Assembly (NCBI RefSeq): GCF_000745235.1
Contig: NZ_JQNL01000001.1
Coordinates: 2,046,001 to 2,110,000, forward strand
DNA length: 64,000 nucleotides
Source: Luteibacter mycovicinus
GTDB taxonomy: Bacteria > Pseudomonadota > Gammaproteobacteria > Xanthomonadales > Rhodanobacteraceae
Reading direction: 5' to 3'
Shown piece after piece: positions 25,730 to 34,613 of this stretch. The stretch's first letter is position 1, and each line of letters begins with the position of its first letter. Below the pieces are notes generated by a model. The model worked only from the letters and a program-made list of their open reading frames with translations. It was not told the DNA's origin and made no database searches. The position numbers were made by a program, and so were the translations under genes.

Positions 25730-27722
25730 GGGCGGCAAGCTCTTCCGTGCGGATGGCTTCGGTACGAGCCACTTCGTCGGCGGGGATGTAGTAGTCGCGC
25801 TTGTAGTTGAAGGTGTGCGTGATGGCGCTCACCAGCAGGCCGACGAAGGCCAGGCCGGCGATGAGGAACATGTGCCAGATCATGGCGAAGCCGACCACGA
25901 AGGCGAAGCCCGCGATGACGACGCCCGCTGCCGTGTTCTTCGGCATGTGGATCGGCAGGTAGCCACCGAGGCGACGCTCGTGACCGCGCTCCTTCATGTC
26001 CCACCAGGCATCCGAGTCATGGATGATCGGGGTGAACGCGAAGTTGTAGTCCGGCGGCGGCGACGAGGTCGACCACTCCAGGGTACGGCCGTGCCACGGA
26101 TCGCCGGTGACGTCGCGCAGCTTCTCACGGTTGCGGATGCTGACGAAGATCTGGATCAGGAACGAGGCGATGCCCAGAGCGACCAGCACCGCGCCGAAGG
26201 CGGCGATACGGAACCAGATGGCCAGCGACGGATCTTCGAAGTGGTTCATGCGGCGGGTAACGCCCATGAAGCCCAGCACGTACAGCGGCATGAATGCGAA
26301 GTAGAAGCCGGTCAGCCAGAACCAGAACGAGCACTTGCCCCAGAACGGGTCGAGGCGGAAGCCGAAGGCCTTCGGGAACCAGTAGTTGATGGCGGCGAAC
26401 ACACCGAACACCACGCCGCCGATGATCACGTTATGGAAATGCGCGATCAGGAACAGCGAGTTGTGCAGCAGGAAGTCGGCCGGGGGCACGGCGAGCATGA
26501 CGCCGGTCATGCCGCCGATCACGAAGGTGACCATGAAGCCCATCGTCCAGAGCATCGGCACGTCGAACTGAATGCGGCCACGGTACATCGTGAACAGCCA
26601 GTTGAAGATCTTCGCACCCGTCGGGATCGAGATGATCATCGTGGTGATGCCGAAGAACGAGTTGACGCTCGCGCCGGAACCCATGGTGAAGAAGTGGTGC
26701 AGCCAGACCAGGTACGACAGCACGGTGATGACCACGGTGGCGTAGACCATCGAGGCGTAACCGAACAGGCGCTTGCGGCTGAACGTCGAAACGATTTCCG
26801 AGAACACGCCGAACACAGGCAGCACCAGAATGTAGACCTCGGGGTGACCCCAGATCCAGATCAGGTTGACGTACATCATGGCGTTGCCGCCGAAGTCCGT
26901 TGTGAAGAAGTTGGTACCGGCGTAGCGGTCGAGCGCGAGCAGCACCAGCACCGCCGTCAGCACCGGGAAGGCGGCGACGATCAGCACGTTGGTGCACAGC
27001 GAGGTCCAGGTGAAGACGGGCATCTTCATCATGGTCATGCCCGGCGCGCGCATCTTGACGATGGTGGCGATCAGGTTGATACCGGACAGCGTGGTGCCGA
27101 CACCGGCCACCTGCAGCGACCATATGTAGTAGTCGACACCGACATCGGGACTGGCCGCGAGGCCGGACAGAGGCGGGTAGGCCAGCCAGCCGGTACGGGC
27201 GAACTCACCGACGAACAGCGAGGCCATGACCAGCAGGCCGCCAGCGACCGTCATCCAGAAGCTGAAGTTGTTGAGGAACGGGAAAGCCACGTCGCGCGCG
27301 CCGATCTGCAGCGGCACCACGTAGTTCATCAGACCCGTGACCAGGGGCATCGCCACGAAGAAGATCATGATCACGCCGTGGGCGGTGAAGATCTGGTCGT
27401 AGTGATGAGGGGGCAGGAAACCGGGATTGTCGCCGAAGGCGATGGCCTGCTGCATACGCATCATCAGCGCGTCCGCGAAGCCGCGGAGCAGCATGATGAT
27501 GCCGAGCACCATGTACATGATGCCGATCTTCTTGTGGTCGATGCTGGTGAACCACTCTTTCCAGAGATAGCCCCACAGCTTGTACTTGGTGATCAGACCG
27601 AGCACCACGATGCCACCCAGGGCGACGCCCGCGAAGGTGGCGATCAGGATGGGCTCGTGGTACGGAATCGCATCGAGAGTGAGGCGTCCGAAGATCAGTT
27701 TGGCTAGATCGGGCATGTTCAT
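25722..27722 (-). CDS. cyoB: Cytochrome bo3 ubiquinol oxidase subunit I
   Basis: A 666-residue catalytic subunit with about fifteen helices, which reduces O2 to water and pumps protons. Haem and CuB ligands are visible: His in [10 protein letters not shown], the His-Tyr pair in [14 protein letters not shown], the His-His pair in [11 protein letters not shown], and the two haem histidines in [12 protein letters not shown]. Length equals E. coli CyoB (663). ATG at 27722. It follows cyoA by 43 bases in the conserved order ABCD. Confidence 0.97.
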   Translation of the reverse strand: MNMPDLAKLIFGRLTLDAIPYHEPILIATFAGVALGGIVVLGLITKYKLWGYLWKEWFTSIDHKKIGIMYMVLGIIMLLRGFADALMMRMQQAIAFGDNPGFLPPHHYDQIFTAHGVIMIFFVAMPLVTGLMNYVVPLQIGARDVAFPFLNNFSFWMTVAGGLLVMASLFVGEFARTGWLAYPPLSGLAASPDVGVDYYIWSLQVAGVGTTLSGINLIATIVKMRAPGMTMMKMPVFTWTSLCTNVLIVAAFPVLTAVLVLLALDRYAGTNFFTTDFGGNAMMYVNLIWIWGHPEVYILVLPVFGVFSEIVSTFSRKRLFGYASMVYATVVITVLSYLVWLHHFFTMGSGASVNSFFGITTMIISIPTGAKIFNWLFTMYRGRIQFDVPMLWTMGFMVTFVIGGMTGVMLAVPPADFLLHNSLFLIAHFHNVIIGGVVFGVFAAINYWFPKAFGFRLDPFWGKCSFWFWLTGFYFAFMPLYVLGFMGVTRRMNHFEDPSLAIWFRIAAFGAVLVALGIASFLIQIFVSIRNREKLRDVTGDPWHGRTLEWSTSSPPPDYNFAFTPIIHDSDAWWDMKERGHERRLGGYLPIHMPKNTAAGVVIAGFAFVVGFAMIWHMFLIAGLAFVGLLVSAITHTFNYKRDYYIPADEVARTEAIRTEELAAHV

Positions 27723-27765
27723 TACCGGACTCGCTAAGGCTTGAATCGAAATCAGGCGGCCGCTG

Positions 27766-28839
27766 TTACAGCGGACGTCCGGCAGGGGTCATCGGCTGGC
27801 CGGCCACGCCGGCGCCGAGGCAGTAGGCACCGACATAGCGCGGGCCGGCATCGGCCAGACCTACCCGGGCGCGGGTCGCGGCGTCGAGCGAGGTCACGTT
27901 GTAGGTACCCACGACACCCTGCCCACCCTGCTTGTCGATCGCCATCATGTCGCTCTGGCACATGCGGTTCGACTCGACGCAGCGGTTGAGGATGGCGTTG
28001 TAGAGGTTGGGTGCCACGGTACCGTAGAAGTGCACCGGGTCCTTCTCGCTGGGCTGCTCGAGCTTGAGGTAATCCTCGCGGCTGAGCGTGTCGCCACTGG
28101 CCTTTGCCTTGGCGACCCAGCTGTCGAAGCCCTCATCGGACAGGCTATGGAAGGTGAAGCGCATGTCCGAGAAGCCGGCGCCGCTGTAATTGGCCGAAAT
28201 GCCTTCGAAATCGCCGGTTTTGTTCATCACCGCGTGCAGCTTCGTCTCCATGCCGGGCATGGCATAGATCATGCCGGCCATCGACGGGACGAAGAACGCG
28301 TTCATGACGGACGAGGCCGTGATGTGAAACTCGATGGGGCGATCGACCGGGGCCGCCATCTCGTTGACCGTGGCGATGCCCTGTTCCGGGTAGAGGAACA
28401 GCCACTTCCAGTCCAGCGCCACGACCTCGACCACCAGCGGCTTGGTGCCGGGGGCGACGGGGCGGGTGGCGTCGATCTGGTCGAGCGGACGATAGGGATC
28501 GAGCTTGTGCGTGCTGGTCCAGGTGATGGCGCCCAGCGCGATGATGATCAGCAGGGGAGCCGACCAGATCAGCAGCTCGAGGACCGTCGAGTGGTTCCAG
28601 TCCGGGTCGTAGCCCTTGTGATTCTTGTTCTTCTCGCTGTATTTCCAGGCGAAAAGGAAGGTCATCACGATCACGGGGATGATGATGATGAGCATCAGCA
28701 CCACGGAGATCATGATCAGGTCGCGCTGCTGCCTCGCGATGTCGCCCGAAGGGCTGAACAGCACGGCATCGCAGCCCGAAAGCAACAGGGCAAGGGCGGG
28801 GATCAGCAATCCGCGCAACATCTTCAAGGACATTCGCAT
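27766..28839 (-). CDS. cyoA: Cytochrome bo3 ubiquinol oxidase subunit II (lipoprotein)
   Basis: A 357-residue subunit. The signal peptide ends in a lipobox (LLLSGC), giving a lipidated N-terminal Cys, followed by two transmembrane helices and a periplasmic cupredoxin domain. The motifs [35 protein letters not shown] and [13 protein letters not shown] match CyoA, and the CuA-binding cysteines of cytochrome c oxidases are absent, as expected for a quinol oxidase. ATG at 28839 is chosen to give a normal lipoprotein signal; upstream in-frame ATGs exist (for example 28863). Confidence 0.95.
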   Translation of the reverse strand: MRMSLKMLRGLLIPALALLLSGCDAVLFSPSGDIARQQRDLIMISVVLMLIIIIPVIVMTFLFAWKYSEKNKNHKGYDPDWNHSTVLELLIWSAPLLIIIALGAITWTSTHKLDPYRPLDQIDATRPVAPGTKPLVVEVVALDWKWLFLYPEQGIATVNEMAAPVDRPIEFHITASSVMNAFFVPSMAGMIYAMPGMETKLHAVMNKTGDFEGISANYSGAGFSDMRFTFHSLSDEGFDSWVAKAKASGDTLSREDYLKLEQPSEKDPVHFYGTVAPNLYNAILNRCVESNRMCQSDMMAIDKQGGQGVVGTYNVTSLDAATRARVGLADAGPRYVGAYCLGAGVAGQPMTPAGRPL

Positions 28840-28896
28840 GATGGAGGCAACCGTGGGGACCATAAAATTTACGCTGAACGGGTGGGCAAGGCCATA

Positions 28897-28909
28897 GGAC
28901 ACATTGTCC
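28897..28909. promoter_or_regulatory. Short palindrome in the cyoA/MHS transporter divergent region
   Basis: GGACA and TGTCC flank three bases. It lies in the 139-base region between the divergent cyoA and transporter starts and might be an operator. Five-base arms are short enough to occur by chance. Confidence 0.25.
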
Positions 28910-28978
28910 CATGGTCTACGAGCCATTGACCTCAAGCTTCGCTATGCTGTACCCAACTCTCCAGCCGGGCCGGGTACG

Positions 28979-30322
28979 ATGACGACCATTTCGCAAGCGC
29001 ATCAAGGGATTGCAGGCGTCGAACAGGACGTCCGCCGCCAGCACCAGACCAGCCACGCCCCGGTCGCCCCCGGCGAGATCGCCGTCGGTGTCGTCATCGG
29101 CCGCGCCTCGGAGTACTTCGACTTCTTCACCTACGGCATCGCGTCCGTGCTGGTGTTCCCGTCGGTCTTCTTCCCGTTCCTCAGTCCGCTGGACGGGATC
29201 CTGCTGGCTTTTACGATCTTCTCGTTCGCCTTCATCGCCCGCCCGATCGGCACCACCCTGTTCATGGCGATCCAGCGGACCTGGAGCCGCGGCACCAAGC
29301 TGACGGCCGCCCTGTTCCTGCTGGGCACCTCCACGGTCTGCATCGCCTTCCTCCCCGCCAATACGACCGGCGGCTATCAGGTCATCGTGATCCTGTCCCT
29401 GCTGCGCTTCTTGCAGGGCATTGCGCTCGGCGGCTCCTGGGATGGCCTGCCCTCCCTGCTTTCGCTCAACGCCCCTAAGGAAAAGCGGGGCTGGTACGCG
29501 ATGCTGGGCCAGCTGGGCGCCCCGATGGGCTTCCTGATCGCCGGGTCGCTGTTCCTCTTCCTCAATACCCAGCTGTCCCGTGAAGACTTCCTCGGCTGGG
29601 GCTGGCGCTACCCGTTCTTCGTGGCCTTCGCCATTAACGTGGTGGCCCTGTTCGCCCGTCTGCGTCTGGTGGTGACCGAGGAGTACACGCAGTTGCTCGA
29701 AGAAGGCCAGCTGGAGCCGATCGGCATCATCGAGATGTTCCACGCTCAGGGCTACAACCTGTTCATCGGCGCCTTCGCCGCCCTGGCCAGCTACGCGCTG
29801 TTCCACATCGTGACGATCTTCCCGCTGTCGTGGATCTCGCTGAACCGCTCGCAGGACATCAATAACGTCCTGATCGTGCAGATCGTCGGCGCCTTCGTGG
29901 CGATCCTGGCCACTGTGGCCTCCGGTGTGCTGGCCGACAAGTTCGGGCGTCGCAACACGCTGGGCACCATGGCGGTGCTGATCGGCCTGTTCGCCATCGC
30001 CTCCCCGTGGCTCCTGGGCGGCGGCAAGGTGGCGCAGGATGCCTTCCTGCTGATCGGCTTCGCCCTGCTCGGCCTGTCTTACGGCCAGGCGGCCGGTACC
30101 GTGACCGCGAACTTCGCAAAGCGCTTCCGCTATACCGGCGCGGCGCTGACCTCCGACTTCGCCTGGTTGTTCGGCGCCGCGTTCGCCCCGCTGGTGGCGC
30201 TGGGTCTGTCGATGCGATTCGGGCTCGGCGCGGTCAGCATCTATCTGCTCTCCGGCGCCGCCTGCACCCTGTTGGCCCTGCGCATCAACCGAGCGCTGGA
30301 AACCGACCGCAACAAGGCCTGA
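28979..30322 (+). CDS. MFS transporter, metabolite:H+ symporter (MHS) type
   Basis: A 447-residue twelve-helix transporter. MHS-family motifs are visible: VIGRASEYFDFFTYGIAS in TM1, FIARPIGTTLFM, FLQGIALGGSWDGLPSLL, and the cytoplasmic GVLADKFGRRNTLGTM. Homologues carry dicarboxylates, tricarboxylates or other organic acids; the substrate here cannot be read from sequence. The ATG at 28979 is used because the segment before it has no family match. It is followed by a strong terminator hairpin. Confidence 0.85.
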   Translation: MTTISQAHQGIAGVEQDVRRQHQTSHAPVAPGEIAVGVVIGRASEYFDFFTYGIASVLVFPSVFFPFLSPLDGILLAFTIFSFAFIARPIGTTLFMAIQRTWSRGTKLTAALFLLGTSTVCIAFLPANTTGGYQVIVILSLLRFLQGIALGGSWDGLPSLLSLNAPKEKRGWYAMLGQLGAPMGFLIAGSLFLFLNTQLSREDFLGWGWRYPFFVAFAINVVALFARLRLVVTEEYTQLLEEGQLEPIGIIEMFHAQGYNLFIGAFAALASYALFHIVTIFPLSWISLNRSQDINNVLIVQIVGAFVAILATVASGVLADKFGRRNTLGTMAVLIGLFAIASPWLLGGGKVAQDAFLLIGFALLGLSYGQAAGTVTANFAKRFRYTGAALTSDFAWLFGAAFAPLVALGLSMRFGLGAVSIYLLSGAACTLLALRINRALETDRNKA

Positions 30323-30325
30323 CGC

Positions 30326-30362
30326 GATGACCGGGGAGCGGCCGCATCGCTCCCCGGTCATC
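30326..30362 (+). terminator. Terminator hairpin after the MHS transporter
   Basis: GATGACCGGGGAGCG (30326-30340) and its exact complement at 30348-30362 form a perfect 15-bp stem with a 7-base loop, starting four bases after the stop codon. No T-run follows, so termination may be imperfect or Rho-assisted. Confidence 0.7.
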
Positions 30363-30443
30363 GACAAGGCAGTCGGGACCTTCGGAAAATAGCCGCCCGA
30401 TTCGCGTGCTTCGACGCTGCCAGCATGCCTTACGCTATGCGGC

Positions 30444-31502
30444 ATGCTTTTCGACCTGCCCGACCACGACACCTTATACAGAGCGTTACTCGACCGGGAC
30501 CCGGCTTACGACGGCCATGTGTTCGTCGGCGTCACCAGCACCGGCGTGTTCTGCCGGCTGACCTGCCCGGCCCGCAAACCGCTGCTCGAGAACACCCGCT
30601 TCTACGATTCGATCGCCGGCTGTTTCGAAGCCGGCTTCCGGCCGTGCCTGCGTTGTCGCCCCCTCGATCCCGTGGGCCAGCGCGAACCGATGGTCTCGGC
30701 CCTGCTCAAGCGGCTGGAGGACGACCCCGAGCGGATCTGGTCCGAGGACGACCTCACCGCACTCGGCTACGACCCCTCAACCGTGCGACGCAGCTTCAAG
30801 CGCCACCTCGGCCTGACCTTCCTGGACATGGCCCGTCTTCGCCGGGCAGGACAAGGGATGGACAAGCTGGCTGGCGGAGCCACCGTCATCGAGGCTCAGC
30901 AGTCGGCCGGGTACGCATCGGGCAGCGGGTTCCGGGAGGCGATCGTACGCCTGCTCGGCGACGTGCCGGTGGCGCTTCGCGGGCGTGAACTGCTCAGGGC
31001 CGACTGGATCGAGTCGCCCATCGGCACGATGCTGGCCGTGGCCGACTCGCACGCCCTGCATCTGCTGGAATTCTTCGACCGGACGGCGCTGCCGACCGAG
31101 CTGAAGAAGTTGCGCGAGTCCACCCGCTCGTCGATCGGATTCGGGCGCACGCCGGTGATCGACCGGATCGAGCGCGACCTGCGCGACTATTTCGCGGGCA
31201 CGCGGCTGGTGTTCGAGACGCCGCTGGCCCTGCATGGCTCGGTGTTTACCAAAGCGGTGTGGGATGAGCTGGTGGCGATCCCGCCGGGGACGACGCGGAG
31301 CTATTCGGAGATCGCCGCCTCAGCGGGAAGACACACCGCGGTGCGTGCCGTGGCGCGTGCCAACGGAGCGAATCAGCTGGCGATCGTGATTCCGTGTCAC
31401 CGGGTGATCGGCGCCGATGGATCGCTGACCGGGTATGGCGGCGGGCTGTGGCGCAAGGAATGGTTGTTGCGCCATGAGCGGAAAGTCATGGGGCTGAGGT
31501 GA
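30444..31502 (+). CDS. ada: Ada: bifunctional methylphosphotriester/O6-methylguanine-DNA methyltransferase and activator
   Basis: A 352-residue protein with the full Ada layout. The N-terminal zinc domain has the four cysteines C37, C41, C68 and C71, equivalent to E. coli C38, C42, C69 and C72; the first would take the methyl group from phosphotriesters. An AraC-type helix-turn-helix follows (YDPSTVRRSFKRHLGLTF, about 110-175), then the O6-methylguanine transferase domain with active-site motif VIPCHRV at C318 and SYSEIAASAG upstream. Methylated Ada normally activates its own gene. No alkB or alkA lies next to it. Confidence 0.95.
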   Translation: MLFDLPDHDTLYRALLDRDPAYDGHVFVGVTSTGVFCRLTCPARKPLLENTRFYDSIAGCFEAGFRPCLRCRPLDPVGQREPMVSALLKRLEDDPERIWSEDDLTALGYDPSTVRRSFKRHLGLTFLDMARLRRAGQGMDKLAGGATVIEAQQSAGYASGSGFREAIVRLLGDVPVALRGRELLRADWIESPIGTMLAVADSHALHLLEFFDRTALPTELKKLRESTRSSIGFGRTPVIDRIERDLRDYFAGTRLVFETPLALHGSVFTKAVWDELVAIPPGTTRSYSEIAASAGRHTAVRAVARANGANQLAIVIPCHRVIGADGSLTGYGGGLWRKEWLLRHERKVMGLR

Positions 31503-31574
31503 GGTTGCCGCGCCGAAGCGCGGATCGCTGCCAGGAGTCAGCGCCCACCGGTGGCTTGCAAGACGGCGCGGCCT

Positions 31575-32561
31575 TCAACCGATCACAGGATACGGTCCGT
31601 CCCCGAACGCCGCATCGTGGTAACCCTTCTTCCCGATAGCCCGTGCCATGTCGCTGCGGAAGTCGACACCCTCGCGCAGGCACGTCAGCACGAACGCGAA
31701 ATCGCGTTTCGGCGTCCAACCCAGATCACGCGTCGCCCGCGCGCTGTCGTAAACGCGATCCAGCGACGGCAGCAAGCGCCAGTCACGCGCGGCGTACAGC
31801 GCATCCACGTCAGGATAGAGGCGACGCACCACCGAGGGCGCGTCGTGGCGTAACGCGTCCACGTCGTCCCGGGAAAACGGCGTGGTCGCCGAAACGATGT
31901 AGCGACCGAAGCGCAGCGCACGTGCGCGCTCGACAGCGAGCACGTGCGCGCCAACGACATCCTCGATATCCACGCGCCGGTACAACAACTCGTTCGCCTG
32001 CATATTCGCGGTATCGAACGCGTCGCGCACCTGTGCGCTGTCGTCATCCTCCGGGAAAAAACGCGAGGTGCGCAGCACGAGTACCGGCAGGCCATCCTTG
32101 CGTGCGACGAGTTCGCAAAGGTCCTCCGCGGCGATCTTCGTCGTGCCGTAGATGTTTTTCGGTACCGGCACGACGCCCTCATCGATCCAGGCGGCGGGCT
32201 CGCCGGGCGCCGGCGACAACGCCGCGCCGAAAGCACTCGTCGTGCTGGTGAAGACGAACGAGCTCACACCATGCAATACGGCAGCTTCGAGCAAGGCGAG
32301 GGTGCCCGCGACGTTGGTATCGACGAACTGTCGTTTTGAATGCGTGACGACGTGCGGTTTATGCAGGGTCGCGCCGTGGATCACAGCGGTCACGCCCGAC
32401 ATGGCGTCACGCACGAACGTCTCATCGGCGATAGAGCCTACGATGTCGGTGAAGGGCGAACGTTTGATGTCGAGGCCGCGTACCTCGCGACCCTCCGCTC
32501 GCAAGCGTCGCACCAGGGCTTCGCCGAGGTGTCCCGCGCTACCGGTAACGAGAACGGTCAT
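31575..32561 (-). CDS. NAD(P)-dependent epimerase/dehydratase (extended SDR)
   Basis: A 328-residue extended short-chain dehydrogenase. The dinucleotide motif is TGSAGHLG at residues 6-13, with an acidic residue at the end of beta-2 (GLDIKRS) that favours NAD. The catalytic set includes FTSTTSAFG and YGTTK, with Tyr and Lys four apart. The substrate is probably a nucleotide sugar or related compound but is unknown. It lies 12 bases upstream of no co-directional partner other than the DUF2058 gene, which precedes it, so the two may be co-transcribed. Confidence 0.82.
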   Translation of the reverse strand: MTVLVTGSAGHLGEALVRRLRAEGREVRGLDIKRSPFTDIVGSIADETFVRDAMSGVTAVIHGATLHKPHVVTHSKRQFVDTNVAGTLALLEAAVLHGVSSFVFTSTTSAFGAALSPAPGEPAAWIDEGVVPVPKNIYGTTKIAAEDLCELVARKDGLPVLVLRTSRFFPEDDDSAQVRDAFDTANMQANELLYRRVDIEDVVGAHVLAVERARALRFGRYIVSATTPFSRDDVDALRHDAPSVVRRLYPDVDALYAARDWRLLPSLDRVYDSARATRDLGWTPKRDFAFVLTCLREGVDFRSDMARAIGKKGYHDAAFGDGPYPVIG

Positions 32562-32573
32562 GCGCCGACCGCC

Positions 32574-33119
32574 TTACCAGATGAGGTCGTCCGGCACGAC
32601 GAACTGCTTGTAGTAGTCGTCGTCATCGTCGCTGGTCGGCAGCGGATCGCCCTCCTTGCGGCCGTGGTCGAGCACGATCATGTCGGTCGCGCGGGCGTGG
32701 ATCTTGTCCGCGGGCAGACGGGGAATCAGCTCGTAGCCGTCGTCGGCACGGGCGATGACCAGCGCCCCCGAGGCCAGCTGGTTGCGCAGCCACTCGCTGA
32801 CGAAGATGCTGGCGATCTTGTCGCCGTCGTTGAAGCGATAGGCGATGTCGCCCTCGCGCTTGACCTTCGTGGTCTCGATGATCTGCCGGACCTGGGCGCG
32901 GATCTCCTTTGCCCGGGCCTCGGCATTGCGTTCGGCGGCCAGAGCCCGGTCGCGCTCGGCCCGCTCAGCCTGGAGGCGGCGGACGTCGACCTGATCGGCC
33001 GCATCCGGCGCGGGAGCCTTGCCCTGACGGGCCTTGGCCTGTTCACGGGCGACCTTGGCGACCTTGTCCTTCTTGACGAGGCCGGCCTTGAGAAGCTGTT
33101 CCTGGAGCGGATTGCGCAT
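32574..33119 (-). CDS. DUF2058 family protein (YaiL-like)
   Basis: A 181-residue protein of the DUF2058 family. It starts with the family signature MRNPLQEQLLKAGLVKKDK and continues with a charged helical, probably coiled-coil region (about 25-100). The C-terminal domain has the typical YRFNDGDKIASIFVSEWLR and ends with an acidic stretch. E. coli YaiL is described as nucleoprotein/polynucleotide-associated; the function is not established. Confidence 0.88.
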   Translation of the reverse strand: MRNPLQEQLLKAGLVKKDKVAKVAREQAKARQGKAPAPDAADQVDVRRLQAERAERDRALAAERNAEARAKEIRAQVRQIIETTKVKREGDIAYRFNDGDKIASIFVSEWLRNQLASGALVIARADDGYELIPRLPADKIHARATDMIVLDHGRKEGDPLPTSDDDDDYYKQFVVPDDLIW

Positions 33120-33196
33120 ATCGGCGATTTCGTACGTGCGAGGTCCCCGATTCTAACGCCGAACGGGAGCGGCGGGACCGGGGCGTCACGCGGCCC

Positions 33197-33621
33197 TCAG
33201 AAGAACTCGACCTGCACCAGCAGGGGACGCCGGAACTCACCGCCGCGCACCGTCGGCTGGGTTTCACGCAGACGCGCGTTGAACTGATAAGAGCGGCCAG
33301 TGCCCACGGCGTTGACCAGGAACGGCACGCCGGGCCGGAGCGTCGTCTTCGTATCGTCGCTGGCGATTTCGAGACCGACGTTCTTCGGGCCGGTCAGGGA
33401 GAAGAGCTCATCCAGTACAGGATCGGCGTCCGTCGCCTTACCGAAGGTGAAACTGGCGATCATCCCGACCGGCTCCGCGCAGGACTCCACCCTGAAATAG
33501 AACGGCAGACATAGCGTGTCGCATTCATGACCACGCCCGCCCCGGCAGGCGTGGGGGCAAGCATCAGCAGCGCGGCAAGCACACACGCTGGCAGGCCGGG
33601 ATTCCATTTCATCGCGTGCAT
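33197..33621 (-). pseudogene. Remnant joining a fimbrial chaperone signal peptide to a pilin/adhesin C-terminus
   Basis: From the ATG at 33621 one frame reads a signal peptide and mature start typical of PapD-type chaperones (CVLAALLMLAPTPAGAGVV, then MNATRYV), and then loses sense. In a second frame, from about 33520 to the stop at 33197, the sequence is a type 1 pilin C-terminal domain (LPFYFRVESCAEPVGMIASF, LDELFSLTGPKNVGLEIASD, PFLVNAVGTGRSYQFNARLR). The two parts are out of frame. The simplest reading is a deletion that removed most of the chaperone, the usher and the start of a tip subunit. It lies directly downstream of an intact major pilin gene. Confidence 0.75.
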
Positions 33622-33649
33622 CCGGAGTCGTTCCTTCACGTAAACAGTG

Positions 33650-33674
33650 CGACCGCCGGCCAGGCCGGCGGTCG
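33650..33674 (-). terminator. Hairpin just after the major pilin gene
   Basis: CGACCGCCGGC (33650-33660) and GCCGGCGGTCG (33664-33674) form a perfect 11-bp GC-rich stem with a 3-base loop, about ten bases after the pilin stop. Pilin operons often carry such a hairpin so that the major subunit is made in excess over downstream genes. Confidence 0.65.
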
Positions 33675-33684
33675 ACTTCCTTCC

Positions 33685-34230
33685 TTAGTTCTCGAAGCGG
33701 ACGGTGTAGGTCACCGAGCTGTTGGCGTCACCCGCCGTGATGTTTCCCGTGCGCTGATACGAAGCCGAATAGGCCAGCAGGGCCTGGTTGCCGACGACGA
33801 CTTCCTTGACGCCATCCTGCTTGTCGTTCCAGATGTCGATCGGCTGACCATTCTTGTCGAACAGACGAATCTGCACACCCGTCGCGGCGCCGACGGTCTT
33901 CAGCGCGCCCGTGGCCGGATCCACCGTCGAGCCGGTGTCGTAGCTCGCCCACACCTTCGTTCCATCCGCGCAGGTGGTTTCGCCGGCTTTACCAATGTAG
34001 ATGCGGTAGCCCGTGTTACCCGAGGTATCGCCGACGTTGGCGAAGTCGGCCGCGTTGACCGCACCGATGTTGACGGTGAAGTCCGGGCCGTTGCCCGGCG
34101 CACCACCGTCGACCGTGCAGGTGACGTTGGTGATGGAACCGGTGAACGTGACGGTGCCCGTCGAGGCGAATGCCGACGGAGCGGCGAGACCCGCGATGAG
34201 CAGCGCGGAAGTAATTGCTTTGAGGTTCAT
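33685..34230 (-). CDS. Type 1 fimbrial major subunit (chaperone-usher pilin)
   Basis: A 181-residue exported pilin. The signal peptide is MNLKAITSALLIAGLAAPSA, followed by the typical start GTVTFTGSITNVTCTVDGG with the first disulfide Cys; the partner Cys is in AGETTCADG. The C-terminus has the conserved penultimate Tyr and aromatic end (SSVTYTVRFEN) needed for donor-strand exchange. ATG at 34230 with AGGG upstream. No intact chaperone or usher follows, only the fused remnant, so the subunit would need secretion partners from elsewhere or is no longer assembled. Confidence 0.88.
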   Translation of the reverse strand: MNLKAITSALLIAGLAAPSAFASTGTVTFTGSITNVTCTVDGGAPGNGPDFTVNIGAVNAADFANVGDTSGNTGYRIYIGKAGETTCADGTKVWASYDTGSTVDPATGALKTVGAATGVQIRLFDKNGQPIDIWNDKQDGVKEVVVGNQALLAYSASYQRTGNITAGDANSSVTYTVRFEN

Positions 34231-34489
34231 CCAATTAACCCTTTTCAGATCTTGAGAAACGGTCCCGACGGGACCGCCGGCCTGGGGAGACACGGGGTCA
34301 CCCCGCGCATCACGCAGCCGAGCTCGACTACGCGAGCGCTCTGAGAAGTCTGTCGGATATCTCCGACATGGCATATGGAATAAAACTCAAAAATCCGATT
34401 TTTTTCGGATCTATCGTACGCCGGCGGCCTGGAATGGGCGCGATTCTCATGACACGACGTCTCACGACGTGTTAGGCGAACGACGCCAT
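34231..34489. promoter_or_regulatory. Pilin upstream region with several palindromes
   Basis: About 260 bases without a gene. It contains TGTCGGA/TCCGACA (34351-34368), ATCCGA/TCGGAT around a T6 loop (34393-34410), a 13-base palindrome CGGGGTCACCCCG (34293-34305) and GGTCCC/GGGACC (34261-34275). The first two share the half-site TCGGA. On the minus strand the second is followed by TTTTTG and could act as a weak terminator before the pilin promoter. The local AT content (34370-34420) is far higher than the surroundings. Confidence 0.5.
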
Positions 34490-34512
34490 GTAGGAGCGCG
34501 CCCTGCGCGCGA
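34490..34512 (+). repeat. REP element, GCGC variant
   Basis: Begins GTAGGAGCGCGCCCTGC and ends GCGCGA, followed by AAAGCCAACGAAGCG, shared with the copy near 690-710. The core palindrome is GCGCGC instead of GCCAGC/GCTGGC, with compensating changes in both arms, so pairing is preserved. Confidence 0.8.
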
Positions 34513-34570
34513 AAAGCCAACGAAGCGCAGACGCGGTACACCTTCACCGCTTCGTTGGCTTTTCGCGCGC
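34505..34570. repeat. 23-bp perfect inverted repeat formed by two facing REP elements
   Basis: Bases 34505-34527 and 34548-34570 are exact reverse complements (GCGCGCGAAAAGCCAACG and onward), with a 20-base loop. The arms are the 3' parts of two REP units in opposite orientation, giving one long stable hairpin. The second unit is cut by the IS element six bases further on. Confidence 0.8.
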
Positions 34571-34575
34571 AAGGC
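34563..34575 (-). repeat. Left part of a REP split by the IS element
   Basis: Thirteen bases (tcgcgcgcaaggc) match the first 13 of the 23-base REP read on this strand. The remaining ten (acgctcctac) lie on the other side of the IS at 35816-35825. Rejoined after removing one GGC copy they give a full REP with two mismatches. Confidence 0.75.
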
Positions 34576-34612
34576 TGTAGTGGCCGGGTATTTGAGGACC
34601 ACGCATAGGAGC
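34576..34612 (+). repeat. IS terminal inverted repeat (orfB end)
   Basis: Reads TGTAGTGGCCGGGTATTTG then AGGACCACGCATAGGAGC. It matches the other end with about five differences and a one-base length change. Confidence 0.85.
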
Positions 34613-34613
34613 G

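Noticed and set aside
25728..27707. A 659-codon open frame opposite cyoB
   Set aside because: Shadow of a certain gene; composition dominated by His, Glu and Asp repeats that mirror cyoB codons on the other strand.
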